This document shows positions 11,901-25,739 of a stretch of 64,000 bases of DNA, one piece after another. The notes below the pieces were generated by a model. That model searched no databases. It was not told where the DNA came from and saw nothing but the letters and a program-made list of their open reading frames with translations. The stretch is from Archegozetes longisetosus (lineage: Eukaryota > Arthropoda > Arachnida > Sarcoptiformes > Trhypochthoniidae), in contig JAEMBT020000005.1 of the NCBI GenBank assembly GCA_018873245.2, positions 6,372,001 through 6,436,000 on the forward strand, given 5' to 3'. Each line of letters starts with the position of its first letter. Position 1 is the stretch's first letter. The position numbers were made by a program, and so were the translations under genes.

Positions 11901-14900
11901 ACGATCATTCAGACGAGTGCTATTACGACGAACAAGTTGAAAAGAAAAGATTGAGTCTCGACATCAATGGCCAGTATAACGGAGGAGGGGTTTGCGTAAA
12001 TTGTCAGCACAACACTGAAGGCATAAATTGTAACAAATGTAAGCCTGGCTTTTATCGGCCTCGAAATAAACCGATAAATGCACCCGATGTGTGCCAGCCG
12101 TGTCAGTGCGATCGACTGGCAATTGTACGGAAGGCTCAGGACTATGCGAATGTAAAAAGAACTTCTTACCACCACTTTGTGATCGATGCAGGTATCACTT
12201 CAATATTCATTACTATTTACACTAGTACTTATTTCAAAAATATGTTAATCATTTGATGGAGATGCAGGTAATGATAATAATTGATGTTTACTTTTGGGTA
12301 CCAAATGGAGACTAACTTTAGGATAGTTTATAAGTGGCTAAACCTTTCTAACAAATGGTTCATAACTTAATATAAGTTACTACTTTTATGTACTCTAAGA
12401 TTAATCAATATTTTTGAGTCTGAATGATAATCTTTTTAAGAATGACAACACTTTTTACACTTTAGTTATGGATATTTTGGTTATCCGCAATGTAATGAAT
12501 GTCATTGTTTTCCAAATGGAACCTATGGAAATGTGTGTGAACTGACAACTGGCTCGTGTCCATGTCGTGAAGGTAATGAGCAAAAGATTTTAGTTTAAAC
12601 TTTATGCTAAGTTGGTTTGATTTGATCAAAGGCTATACAGGCAAGTATTGCAAACAGTGCGCCGAAGGATATTATGGATTTCCAACATGTCAAGAGTGTG
12701 CTTGTCACGAAACGCATTCACTGAACAATGTGTGCGACATTGAAACAGGCCAGTGTTCCTGCAGAAATAGCTACGGTGGAAGAAAATGCGACCAATGTGA
12801 TGTCGGCTTTCATGAGTATCCCCGTTGCGAATACTGCTCCTGTGATCCTATCGGGTCCACTGAACAAGTTTGCAATAGCACAACTGGTGTTTGTTTTTGC
12901 AAAGAAGGTTACGCTGGAAGTCGCTGTGATGATTGCGACGAAAAGTATTTCGGTTTTCCTAATTGCACAAAATGTATGTGCGATGAGACTGGATCTTACG
13001 GCCAAGTTTGCGACGCTTATGGAAAATGCGTTTGTAAGCAAAATTTTGGTGGTCTTAAGTGTGGCGATTGTTCACCTGGATTTTATAAATACCCCGAATG
13101 TTTGCCTTGTGCTTGCGATTATCGGGGATCTAATGGAGTCTCGTGTGACTACGCTGGAAGGTGTATCTGTCAAGAAAGATTTGAAGGTTTGTCAACTTTG
13201 ATCAAGTATATAAGACTTATTGTTAACCTATGTTTTCTACTTTTTGCAGGAGACAAATGTGACAGATGTAAAGAAGGCTATTATAACTTCCCTCGTTGTG
13301 AAGGTAAATCATGTTGTTTTGGGTAGTGTTTTGAATAAAAATTTAAAATCAAATATTGGTTTATAGAGTGCAACTGCAATCCAGCTGGTCTTGTGGCTCA
13401 ATTCGGTGGATGTGATAAAGTGCAAGAGGGAAAGTTGTGTGAATGTAAAGATCGAGTTAAAGGACGTATTTGTAATCAATGCAAAGACTTATATTGGAAT
13501 TTACAAATCAGCAATCCTTTTGGATGTGAAGACTGCTTATGTAACCGTAATGGAACTGTTAGTGGCATCGGTTTATGTGACACTGTTTCGGGTCAGTGCA
13601 CGTGTAAGTACAACGCAAAAGGAAGAGTTTGTGATTCTTGTAAAGACGAAACTTATGGATTGAGCGAGGCAAATCTGTTTGGATGTGTTGATTGTGGATG
13701 CGATATTGGAGGAGCCGTTCACTCGGTTTGCAACAAAACTAGTGGTCAGTGTTTATGTAAGCCTAGAATAAAGGGTCAGCGATGCACTGAACCGATTGAT
13801 GTGACATATTTTCCGACTTTCTACCAATATCAATACGAGGCTGAGGATTGGCGCAATCCGACGGGATCTCCAGCTCGATTCGGTTACGACGAGAAAATCT
13901 TTCCAGAATATTCTTGGAGAGGATACGCAACTTTCACTGATTTGCAGCGAGAAATCATAACAAATATAACAATACAAAAGCCTAGCATATATCGAGCAAT
14001 CATCCGTTATGTTAATTTGAACAGTGAAACAGTGAGTGGTTCTCTAACGTTCACGCCCGCAGAATCGTTTGGCGAGGCTCAGCAGACCAGTCCAATCAGT
14101 TTCGAGCCAATTAAAGAGCCAAAGTTCTTATATGTTGCGGGAAAGCCAGGCCTGCCAATTGCTCCTCTAGTGCTCAATCCTGGTCAATGGGAAGTATCGA
14201 TTAGATTGGATAAAAACGATATACTCATCGATTATATGGTACTTATACCTCAGGCTTATTTTGACCAAACTATATTTCAAGACAAAATGAACGAGCCCTG
14301 CAGATTGGCCGATCAAAATATGTGTCAACATTATTCATATCCAGAACTACCAACAGAGAGTTCCATCGTAAGAGGTCAGTCAGGTTTCGTGGCTGACGGA
14401 GACGTACGAACCAATACTAAACTTTACAATAATGAAGATGTTTTGCGCAAACTTAACGTTGATGGAAGTTTAGCGTTGGTTGATAGTCAACAACCAAAGC
14501 TGACTCTTGACCTGTCTGTTAATAAACCTGACACTTACGCTCTGGTGGTTCTCTATCACAACCCCTCTCTAAATGACATCAAAAATAAGGATTCTGTCAA
14601 ACTATCTCTAGAGACAAAAGGCCCGACTGGAGAAGCGCTACAAACGGCTGATATTTCTCTAGCTGACTGCCCATATTCTTTCATTTGTCGTCAAATAGTG
14701 ACCGACCAAAATGGACAAATTTCTACTTTTGATTTTGACTCAAATTTTGTTCAGTTGACGTTCAAGTTGTCCGAATCAGCTCCAGACGACTACGAATTAG
14801 GTGTCGAATCGATTGCAGCAATTCCGTATCCTCATAAGTGGTCAATGGATTATTTGACACCTAGAGTCGTATGCGTCAAAAAGAATGACGAATGTATCGA

Positions 14901-17900
14901 ATCTTCATTTTCTGTTGTACCAGAAGCTGATAAAATAGAGTTTGAAAAAGACCAAAATAAAGATCGAATATCTACTGAATTGCCTTTTGAAGTAAAAGAT
15001 CCAAAAGATACCAGTCTTCCTCAGCTGATTTATTTAGATGAAAAAGAGCCGGCAGTTGACATTCGAGGCACTGTTCCTCATTCAGGCTTGTATACATTTG
15101 TCTTACACTACTATCAACCTGAAAACCCAGGATTCGGTTTGGAGGCTTCAATCCAGAATGGACAGTACCATAACGGAATTGCATTGATAGAGCATTGTCC
15201 GAGTAGAACAGGATGTCGTACTGTGATCAAACAACGAGAAACCAATTCAACTTTTTTTCAAGTCGATGATGGCTTTATGATCACAATGAAACTTCCAGAA
15301 GGCAAAAACATTTGGGTTGACTATATGTTAGTAGTTCCAGCAGATCACTACGACCCAGCAATACTGGCATTGAAAGCACAAGACAAGAGTAGTGATAACT
15401 TTTTGTCTCAATGCGTGCAAAATTCATACTATATAAATACAGATGAGGCTAGCGGTAAATTCACTCTCACTCACTTTCACGACTTGATTCTTAAAATTAA
15501 TCTGATTTTTTCACAGAATTTTGTCGTTCATCTATCTTCTCAATAACCGTCGATTTCAACGGAGGAGCACTTCCGTGTCAATGCAATACTGATGGATCTC
15601 ATGGTTACAAATGCAAACCATTTGGCGGTCAATGCAATTGTAAGCCAAATGTGATCGGAAGAACATGTTCTCGTTGCAAAACAGGATTTTATGGATTTCC
15701 TCAATGCAAGGCGTGCAACTGTCCGTCAACTGCAGTCTGCCACCAAGTGACTGGAGAATGTATATGCCCGAGGGGCGTAACTGGAGAGTTATGCGACAAA
15801 TGTCTTCCGCTAACTTTCGGTTTCGATCCAATAATTGGTTGTGTTGATTGTGATTGCGAGCCACATGGTGTTCATAACCGTGATCTGCAATGCGACGTCG
15901 AAACAGGTCAATGCAATTGCAAGCGTAACGTTGTTGGGCGTACTTGTAATAAGTGTAAACCAGGATTCTGGTCGTACCCCCACTGCCAACTTTGTCGGTG
16001 TGACATAAGAGGCACTACCGATAATATTTGCGACCAAACGAATTCTCGCTGCTTTTGCAAGGAGAATGTTGATGGAGATTATTGCGACCAATGCAAACCT
16101 GACGCTTACTATTTGGAAGAAAGTAATGCGTTGGGTTGCACTAAGTGTTTCTGTTTTGGCACAACTGACCGCTGCACAAGTTCCTCGCTCAAAATGATTC
16201 AAATTTTAGCGATGGACCAAGGCTGGAAAGCAGTCAGCTTACTCTTCACTGAAAAACATATGGAAGTTCACCCTATAAGTGAGGATCACGTCAAAATAGA
16301 ACATGTCGATGGCAAAGTCAAGATAGCACAACCTAGTCAACTGAGAGGCGATGTAACCAATCCTAATAGCGTCAATCTAATCTTGTACTTCTCTCTACCT
16401 AAAGACTATTTGGGAAATCGCATCACATCTTATGGCGGATTTCTTAACTACTCATTGCACAACACAGTCGACGATAAAAGTGATGACACAACGGGAATAG
16501 TAGCTGCAGATCTAGTCTTATCGGGAAATAATATAACAATAATACACGAGCACATAGAACAACCAACAGTTGAAGAGCCCTTTGAGTTCAGTACCAAACT
16601 AGTTGAAAGAGAATTCAGACACTTGAATGGCCACGAAGTTAGTCGCGAGCAAATGATGATGCTTTTGGTCAACTTGGATGCTATTTACATCAGAGGAACA
16701 TATTTCGATCCTATTTCTGAAATATATTTAGATAACGTTTTACTCGACAAAGCAATAGAAGGCAAAAGAATTGCAGACGCGCCGCGAGCTCTAACAATCG
16801 AACAGTGCAATTGTCCGCCTAATTATAAGGGAACTTCGTGCGAGGAATGCTCTTCAGGATATTACAGAGCACGAACTGGTCCTTATCTTGGATTTTGTCT
16901 TCCTTGCCAATGCAACGGCCATTCGAACGAATGCGATCCTGTCACTGGAAAATGTTTCAATTGTCAGTACAATACTGAAGGTGATCATTGTGAGAAGTGT
17001 ATATCTGGCTACCACGGAGACGCTACGAGAGGCACTCCTTATGATTGTCTTATATGTGCCTGTCCTCTTCCTATAGCTTCAAATAAGTAATATTCAATTT
17101 GTTTATACACTTTCATATTACTTAACCCTATTTCTTTTCAATCTAGTTTTGCAACCAGTTGTGAAGTATCACCAAGTGGTCTCGAAATTAGCTGCCAGTG
17201 CAAAGAAGGTATGGCATTTTTGATTTGAGCGATTTTAGAAAGTTTTCAAATTTTGTTCATCAATCATTAATAGGATACTATGGAGTACGATGTGATGCCT
17301 GTGCTGCTGGACACTTTGGTCGTCCAGAAGTTATTGGAAGCAGCTGTCAGAAATGCAACTGTAGTGGAAATATTGATTATACAAGCCCTGGAAGCTGTGA
17401 GTCCACTACAGGTGAATGCATTCAATGTCTTCACAATACAACCGGTCGAGCTTGTGAAATATGTAGTGATGGATTCTATGGTGACGCTATTTTCAAGAAA
17501 AATTGCACAGGTATTGATCACGCCAAAACCATGTTTCAAATAAATCGTTCAATCCTGATAAACTCAATCAATTCAACTTGTTCATACTTAGAGTGCAGTT
17601 GCGATCGTTGTGGTACTGAAGTGTGCGAGCATTTTGGTGGCTCCTGTAAGTGCAAACCTAATGTGGTCGGTCAAAATTGCAGCCAGTGCGCACCCGATCA
17701 TTGGGGGTTCAAATCATGCGTAGGTTGTAGACAATGTAATTGCCAGATTGCATCCGAAGACACCAGTTGTGATGATGAGACAGGTATCTAATTTGATGTT
17801 TGCATGCATTTGTCAGAGGTGGTAGTAGTTGTTTTTATGTAACTTCAAAAATATTTGTCAAACTATCGAATAGCTAGACATGTCTTAAGTCATATTCTTG

Positions 17901-20900
17901 ATGGTTATTCATAGTTATCGCGTGATTCATTCAAATTAGATGATTAAATGTTGAGCTTATTTAAAAATTTTCTTAAAAATACAAAAATTTGAGAACTATT
18001 CTTATGACGAGTCACTGTTTCTTATGCAGAATTGCTCTTATTTGAATACTAGGTCAATGTAAGTGCAGACCAGGAGTCACAGGTTTAACTTGCAATACAT
18101 GTGAATCGGGATATTGGAAATACAGTCAATTTGGATGCACTTGTGAGTAACTCATTTAACTTAAGCACAAATCACTAAATGTTCGTCTCATTCTTTCCAT
18201 TCCAATTTAAATAAAAGACTTGAATAGATTTTTGCAGTAAAATAAACTAAGTTGAAAAATTTAATATAAAATCAATTTTATGCTTTTTTATGTAGCATGT
18301 AATTGTGCCGAAAAGTATTCTTACGGAGCTGTATGCGATCAGCAGACAGGTCAGTGCCAGTGTTTGCCTGGAGTTGTCGGAGAAAAATGCGATAGTTGTC
18401 CACATCGCTGGGTTTTCATCCCGAAAACTGGCTGCAGAGAATGTGGTCCTTGTGTTCACGGCTTGTTAGACGACACAGACCAGTTGAAACTTCTAATTGA
18501 TCCGTTACGCGATGAAATGCAAGACACTTCTTCGTCAGTGTTTTCTTATCGGCGATTAAGTAACGTCAATAAGTCACTAGAAATTAGCGAACAAAGAATC
18601 GAAGAAATGCAACAAAATCCAAATAAGTTAGATTTGAGGTCCAACTTCGCCAACGCTGAAGATTTGGACAAAGAAAGCAACTCATTGCAGGCTAAAAGCG
18701 ATTCGTCGCTCAGAGAAATCGCAAAAGTTTCTGTTGAGGCAACTTCTTTGAGAGACGATTCAGCGATGGTTGATCAACTCATACGAGAAGCTATCATGAA
18801 GTCAAGTTTGGTTGTCGAGGATCTGAAACAACTGGAAGAAGGTTTTCATTTAGCTTCAGCTCTGATCGGGCAAAACATTGAAAGAAGAATAGCAGAAGCA
18901 GAGTGGATGCTCGAAGAAGTCAGAAACAAAAGTTTCGAAGCATCACATAATAGCTCTAACTCGGAGATCGAACAAGCATTTGATTTGATGAAAAGGGTCA
19001 CTCAATTCAAAGAGCCTTCTCTTGAAACTAAAGAACAAGTAAATGCAACGTTTGGTAATGTGGTCAACGTTATCAAGCTTTTGTCTGAACTGATGAATCG
19101 CAGTCAGGATGCTCTCAGAACTATAATCAAAGCTGAAGAACTTAATAGGCAAAGCCAGAACAGACAACTAGATCAAGATATTAAGGCTTTAAAAACAAAC
19201 AATGAAGAAGTTGTCGCCCTAATTGTTAAAGCAAATGGATTGCTCGACGAAACAAAAAAGTCACTCACTTCAGCTGAGTCTTTGATCATCGATTTAATCC
19301 AAATGTCGAAAAGACTTGAGAGCGATATTCTTAAACTTAAGGATTACATGAGCGAGGCTGAGAATCAAGTGAAACAAGTGAAACCTTTGGTGGAAAACGC
19401 TTCGTCACATGCTTCATCACTTAAGCAACAAAGTGACGAATTGGAGAGACTATTTCTAGACACAAGAAATAAAGCTAACGATCCCTTGAGAGCTGCTAAC
19501 GCCTACAATTCCATCGTAGAAGCCTTGGAAAATGCTTCCAAATTGGCTGAAGAAACACTTGTGTCTGCACAAAAAGCACCTTCAGATACGGAGTTCGAGA
19601 ATGTGGCTAACCATAAAGAAAAGAGTGTTGAATTAAATGGAGAAGCGCAGAAACTGACACGAAAAATCGATAGCGAATTAGAGAATCCATTAAAGATAGC
19701 AACTGCTAGAGTTGATCAAATTGAAAACCAAGTTACCGGCTCAACTGAAAGCTACGCGCTCATCAAAGAGGAACTTGGAAAGTTGTCTCAATTGCAATCG
19801 CTTTCTGCGTTAGGAACACAAGCTTCTGAAGCTGCCGAGAAAGCTGGTAATGCTGCTAAAACCAGTGACCAGCAAATCAGTCAATTAGCTCAGAGGATTG
19901 AAGATATTAAGAGAAGTGCTGAAAAAGTGCCACAAGATTTAGATGATGTAAACAGTGCTATCAGACAGAGTCAGAATTATATTAATCATATTTCAACCAT
20001 TTATCCGGATACGGATAAAATCGAACAAGTCAAAAAGAATTACGATAAGTTGAAAGCTCGAAGAAGTGGAGTCGCAGATAAGATTGCAGACTTGAGGAGA
20101 AAGATTGATTTGGCGAAACATCAGGCAAACAGAATGAAATTAGGGGCCGAGTTTTACCCCAATTCCACCTTACAACTTCATAATCCGGATGGTTTCACTA
20201 GATCTGCAACATATACAAGACTATCACTGTTTTTCCGTACAAGAGAACCCAATGGTTTATTAGCGTATATTGGAAACCCAATTGCAGTTGCACAAAAATC
20301 TAAGAAAAGGCGTTCTGGACCTGACGAGGATGAAGACGAGGACAAAACTCTGACGCCTAGTCGAAGGGTTGTCTCATTTGATTATTTATCTCTAGAGATA
20401 CACTCTGGAAACGTAGTGTTGAATTGGGATCTCGGGGCAGGAATTTCGAATCCAATTCGTAATAGAAAAAATGTTTATGATGGGGAGTGGCATCAAGTCA
20501 TTGTTGAACGTATCGGCAAATCAGTCACACTAACAGTTAGAACTCAAGGGGAAGAAGACTCAGTGGCTGAAGGATCATCCAGTGGACCATCGAGTGTTTT
20601 CAATTTAGACCAACAAAATTCTCGCATATTCATTGGTGGCATTCCAGACAATGTTCAAGTTCAGCCTGCTGTACAATATCGACGATTCAATGGTCAAATT
20701 GAAGATGTGATGCTCGGAGAAACTCCTTTAGGTTTATGGAACTTCCAAGAATCAGCTAATGTTCTTGGAGCCAAAGAAAGAGAAACTTTAGTCAATTTAA
20801 CGCCATCGGATGGATTACGGTTTGATGGAAGTGGTTATGCAATACTGTCGCGTGGAAGACAAAACTTTGCAAAAGAAACTTACGTTCGGCTTAAGTTTAG

Positions 20901-23250
20901 AACATTCGCGAAAGAAGGGCTTTTATTCTTGATCGGACAGGAACGAGATTTCTTAGCACTCGAGATAAGAGAAGGAAAAGTGGTTTTCAAGTACGAACTC
21001 GGAAGTGCTCCATATGCATTAACATCTAATGAGACTTATAATGACGGACAGTGGCATTCAGTCAATGCTAATAGATTCGAGAAAGAGGGCGCGCTTTCAG
21101 TAGATGGTGTACTCGTAGCATATGGAGAGGCAATAGGAATCAGTACAGAATTGTCGACTACAGACGACATCTATATAGGAGGCCATCCAAAAGAGCACCT
21201 GTTTTACGAGGTAACAAACGTTGACTTTGAGGGATGCATTAAAGAACTACAAATAGGAACAGAACAACAAAATCTTCATAACCACAAAGAGGCCTTGAGA
21301 GTAGTTCTGGGCTGTCCGGCGAGTGTCGCGCGAACTGCCTCTTTCAGTAATGAATCGACGGGATATATAGCAATCGGATCAAACTTGAATCTCGACCGTA
21401 ACGTTCAAATAACCCTTAAATTTAAAACTTTAAACCCTAAGGGATTATTATTCTATGTGGCAAACGATGATCACTCATCATACTTAGCTATCTATCTAGA
21501 AGAAGGAACACTTACCCTAAGAGTACAACCGGGAGGAGTGATTCGCACAGAAAAACGTACATATAATGACAATCAGTGGCATTACATAACCGCTACTTTC
21601 ACTCCCGAAAGACTTCGATTAGATGTGGACGACATCAACTCATTCACTATTGAGACAACTGAAAAGAATGAGCTGAAATTTGGTGCCTCGAAAACTATAT
21701 ATTTTGGTGGCGTTTCATCAGAAATCTCATCAGACCCAAGATTTGAGCGAACTATTCCAACCTCTTTCATTGGATGTTTCGGTGACGCGACTGTCAACGA
21801 GAAGTTCCAAAATTTTGCCGACACTCAAATCAGGCCTAACGCTTCGCTGACCAGTTGTCCATTGGCTGATCAGGAAAGTAGTGGCATTGAAAATACGGAA
21901 GAGGAAATAAAGGCACTGACTGATAGTTTGAAACAAACTGACAAACCAGAACCGATAACTGAAAGTACATCAGAATTGCCTTCATTATCAACCATAGCCA
22001 CAGAACAACCGCCACCAATAGGACAGTGCAAATTATCTGTAGTTCCCTCTAGAGATCCAACGCCCTCTTCTGAGAATGCGGTCAGATTTGGTGACACTCA
22101 TTGGAGTAGACATGAATTTAAGATATCTTCTGAAGTAGCTAACGGTTTGAACGATGAAAGTGGGTTCCAAATAGAATTCAAAACAACTCAAGAAGAAGGT
22201 GTCATATTTTACGTGACAGCGACCAACCAAATCGATTTCGTTGGACTATACTTATTGGAAAGTAAAGTGCACTACGCCTGGAATTGCGGTTCTGGAAGAG
22301 CTGTGATTGCGTCCAATATGAATTACAGCGACGGGGAGTGGCATAAAGTGACATTTAGCAGAAAAGGACGTAATGGCATTCTGAGAATCGATGACGGAAA
22401 AGAGGACTATATGGGCGCCTCCGAAGGAAATACAAACTCACTCAATGTCAAATCTCCCATATATATCGGAGGACTACCCGAACAATTAAGTAAAGGCGCC
22501 AGAAATAATCTTGTCAGTGCCGATAAAGCTAGTTCTTTATCTGTGGTCACTTCCTTTCCTGGCTGTCTCCGAGGGTTGAGTGTTCACGGAAACAAATATG
22601 AGTTCGGAGTTGAAAGTGTTGGCTATAATGTTTCGGCATGTTCTAAATATGTTGAAGCTGGAACCTTCTTCCATTCAACTGGAGGTCATATTAGACTATA
22701 TGATGAATTTAGAGTTGGCTCCAATTTCATTGTTCACATGCAAATCAAGCCAAGATCTTTGTCGGGAGTTCTGTTGGCTGTGTTCGGTCAAACGGATTAC
22801 CTGATTCTTTATATAAATGATGGTAACCTGACTTTCAGTGTGGATAACGGAGCGGTAAGAATAGATTGTTTAGAGAGTTATGTCAAATTAAAGCTTGTAT
22901 ATTTTGAAAATTAGGGTCCAATAAACGTGACATTCAGTCCTGAGTCGAAATACTATTTTTGTGACGGCGAATGGCATTCTGTACAAGCTATCAAGATAAA
23001 CAACGTGGTCACTCTATCAGTTGATGGCAACAGTCTTGAGCCTGGCATGGGAATAGGTGGCGTTTCTTCGACTGACACCAAAGACCCACTATATATCGGT
23101 GGAGTATCCGATGATTTAAGACAATCGAAAGGTGTAGTTGAAGACTTTGTTGGTTGCCTTCGCATTGTGCAGATGAATAATCGTCGTCATTCTATAAATC
23201 AAGATCGAGTTAGTGGACGCGTGACTCTCAATTCATGCTCAACTTTATAA
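8990..23250 (+). CDS. LanA: Laminin subunit alpha (LanA / alpha-3,5 type)
   Basis: Seventeen exons: 8990-9127, 9220-9333, 9397-9549, 11139-11375, 11433-11603, 11675-12191, 12466-12572, 12632-13186, 13250-13303, 13367-15454, 15517-17086, 17147-17208, 17274-17510, 17592-17783, 18053-18142, 18296-22854, 22915-23250. All junctions are GT-AG and in phase except for one missing base near 12113-12117. The total is about 3,726 residues, as in Drosophila LanA. A signal peptide precedes [10 protein letters not shown]. Then come the LN domain (about 31-275), an EGF-like LE array (to about 820), a long domain IV-type spacer (about 824-1395), more LE repeats, a laminin IV-A domain (about 1600-1800), and a third LE array. 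An alpha-helical coiled coil (about 2150-2713) follows, and five LG domains reach the C-terminus with a Ser/Thr/Pro/Glu-rich linker between LG3 and LG4. The chain assembles with beta and gamma in the coiled coil. The LG domains bind integrins and dystroglycan in basement membranes (family knowledge). Confidence 0.96.
9550..11138 (+). other. Laminin intron 3 (1.6 kb), nothing else seen
   Basis: The only long intron in the laminin gene; most others are 57-75 bp. It is AT-rich with no supported exon, RNA or recognisable transposon. A regulatory role would be a guess. Confidence 0.5.
12107..12121 (+). other. Apparent single-base frameshift in laminin exon 6
   Basis: The frame open from 11675 reads an LE module ending CQPCQCDR, then turns into non-laminin sequence. 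The next frame from about 12118 restores it as [16 protein letters not shown] followed by LCDRC, and splices in phase to exon 7. One base (or 3n+1) is missing after CGA at 12113-12115. All other exon phases are consistent with a single lesion here. A 1-nt assembly error is the simplest explanation; a real frameshift allele is possible. Confidence 0.85.
20293..20370 (+). other. Charged insertion within laminin LG1
   Basis: Within the first LG domain, between the early beta-strands (LLAYIGN) and the conserved YLSLEI strand, there are about 20-25 extra residues. They form a basic cluster (KSKKRR) followed by an acidic run (DEDEDEDK). The Drosophila chain, as I remember it, has a short loop here. 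KKRR-S resembles a proprotein-convertase site, but that is only a motif resemblance. Confidence 0.6.
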
Positions 23251-23295
23251 TAATCGATAACAAATTTGAAATATCATAAAACTAGTTATGAAGTG

Positions 23296-23301
23296 AATAA
23301 A
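23296..23301 (+). promoter_or_regulatory. Candidate polyadenylation signal, laminin alpha
   Basis: AATAAA 46 nt after the stop codon at 23248-23250. Confidence 0.5.
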
Positions 23302-24758
23302 AACGCGAACAATAGATATGAAAAGTAATTAATTTTATCGAAATTAATAAGTTTTTCAGTTATAATTATTGAGTGGAATGAAAATTGAGTTGAATTAGAT
23401 CATAAAGTCTTTTATGATAGGCTTATTTGTATGTTTTTGAATATAATAAAACTTAATAAGCATTGATTTTCAGATTGAGTGTGGTATAAGAATACGACAC
23501 TTCATAAGTTTATAATAGGATACGTAAGTTATTGTGTCAAATTTGATCCCTCATAGGAGGCAAGGTTGAGATATATTCTCTATTCTATATTCTATATTCT
23601 TTGATATATTGTAGTAGAAAGAGAAATAGATAATATGCAGCATATATGACATAACTATAGTGTATTGCTTTATGGAATTTTCTGCTGCTTCAATAAACAG
23701 TATTGAAGGCAATATATATGATGAGGATTTTATCAGCTTCAATAGAAAGATTCTATTGTTATCCACTCATGCGGTTAAATTAGACCTTAATAGAGGGTCA
23801 AAAAGGCCATAGATCTGCACATCACTGCATTGAGAGAAGTGCACTGCTCAGCGCTTCAAAGCCCATGCTTACAACACTATATATACATCATTTTAAGATC
23901 TTTATAAGACGCTCATCTAATACTTTATTATTCAATATTATTAAATCACACCAATCAACTTAAGCTTAAGCCCACCCTGACTGAAAATCAAGCATCCCTT
24001 GGGTTGTTTCGCAAAGTCCAAGCTCGAGCCTGAGACTAAAACTGAAAGCTTGAGTACGAGCTAACAAAGGTTTCTCGATGAGCTTGTTATGTGATAAGCT
24101 CAATTCAAACATAAGCTGAGCTACATTTTTGTCAATCATTAAAATCATATCCATACACTGTTGAATAATAAACTCTACACTCTATCAGACACTCTATGCT
24201 ATTACGTGAAATAGAGTTTCGATCTCAACACTAATATCCTGCTAAGCATTGTGCTGAGTTTATTCTGTCAAATCTTATTTCTACAGTAGTTTTACAGTAG
24301 TTCTCAATGTATTTTAGAAATAAGTGTTGAAATCGTGATTAATTCGAGAGGGAAAATATGTTTTTGGATTAAGTTTCCGATAATAGATAGTTTTTCTTTT
24401 GATTGTGTAATCATTGTTCTTGGAGTGGTGAACATTTTGTAACAGATCGGCGAAGACTTTGCAATAAAGTGGTTCGGAGTTTGCAAGAGAATGGGTTTGG
24501 AAGAGAATGACTGAGATTTTGCAATAGAATGGTGAAGACTTTGCAATGATGAATGAAATAGGCTTACAAACCAATGAGAGCTGTTCAGATGAACGCAACT
24601 CCCCTTAATATCCAAGCCTTACTAAGTAATAGCAACAGTTACTGATCTTTCTTTCTCTTCTAACTTAAACACTTTCCACCAAACAATTAACTAAATATCA
24701 ATTATATGACCGCAACTCTTCTGTCATGTGATTTGTACTGAATTATATTCTATTTAAT
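23302..24758. other. Intergenic between laminin and the dopamine transporter gene
   Basis: AT-rich. It contains a short block with many AGCTT/GAGCT-like words near 24000-24120 and a degenerate tandem repeat at 24449-24552. No supported gene. The 3' part is the presumed promoter and 5'UTR region of the transporter. Confidence 0.4.
24449..24552. repeat. Degenerate tandem repeat, roughly 30-bp unit
   Basis: Three to four diverged copies of a unit containing GAAGACTTTGCAATA followed by a GT/GG-rich end. It is upstream of the transporter start codon and could lie in a 5'UTR. Confidence 0.45.
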
Positions 24759-25684
24759 ATGTCAGCTATTAATGAAAATTTTGCACTAACTTCCTGTCAG
24801 ACTATGCATTGCAATGAAAAGTCTAATGATAATGCTCTGACATCCAGCTCTTCATCTCAGACTAATCTAGGAATTGAAAATAAAGTTGCATCTTTTCCTC
24901 AATCTCTATCCGCACCAGCAATGCCCACATCTAATAGTGCACAAAAACACCCGACAAACACTCCGATACTTTCATCTCAACAACAATTCGGACAAACTCT
25001 TGCAAACGAGTCCGAACGCGAAACTTGGAATAAAAAGGTTGATTTCTTACTTTCTGTGATTGGATTCGCAGTCGATCTTTCAAATGGTAAGTCATCTCGA
25101 CTTGTTTTATTTTGCATAATCCTCATTATTTTTTTCGATTCTAAGTTTGGCGATTCCCTTATCTCTGCTTCAAGAATGGTGGCGGTAAGCTTTCACTAAT
25201 TCAGTTATTATATCTTATTTTTAGATAATATGCTTCCATTTTATGTCTCAGACTTTTCACTAAACTTTCGATAAGATTGTCGATCGAATTGCACTTAGTA
25301 TGCTTTAGGTCGAATTTTAGCTAAACTTATCCAATAGTTTATTTAATTAGCTTTAAGTCTGAATAGAACTTTTATCAGTTTTTCTTAAATAAGAGATACA
25401 CGTATAAACTCACATTTTTGAAGTTATCAACAGGTTATGTAAAGAAATTTGCAAATAGCAAATTATTTATCAGAACATTTTGTAAAAATTAGAGTAAGAA
25501 CTTAACGAACTAAACAATTAGTTATGAAAAATAACAATCGTCCACAAAATATAGTAATAATTACTCTGTACTTCAATATAAACTCATTTGACTTTATTAC
25601 TTTTGTGAAAGTTAACAGAACCAATTGAGGCCTTGTATAAAACATAATAAATGACATGTCATCAGCAGAAAGCAATGCTAATGG

Positions 25685-25739
<55 letters not shown>

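Noticed and set aside
12718-13041. 107-codon minus-strand frame within the laminin LE region
   Set aside because: Antisense shadow of a real exon; its Cys-coding triplets give Ala/Thr on the other strand.
24304-24615. 103-codon minus-strand frame upstream of DAT
   Set aside because: The Ser/His/Phe-rich repetitive translation comes from the degenerate tandem repeat at 24449-24552.
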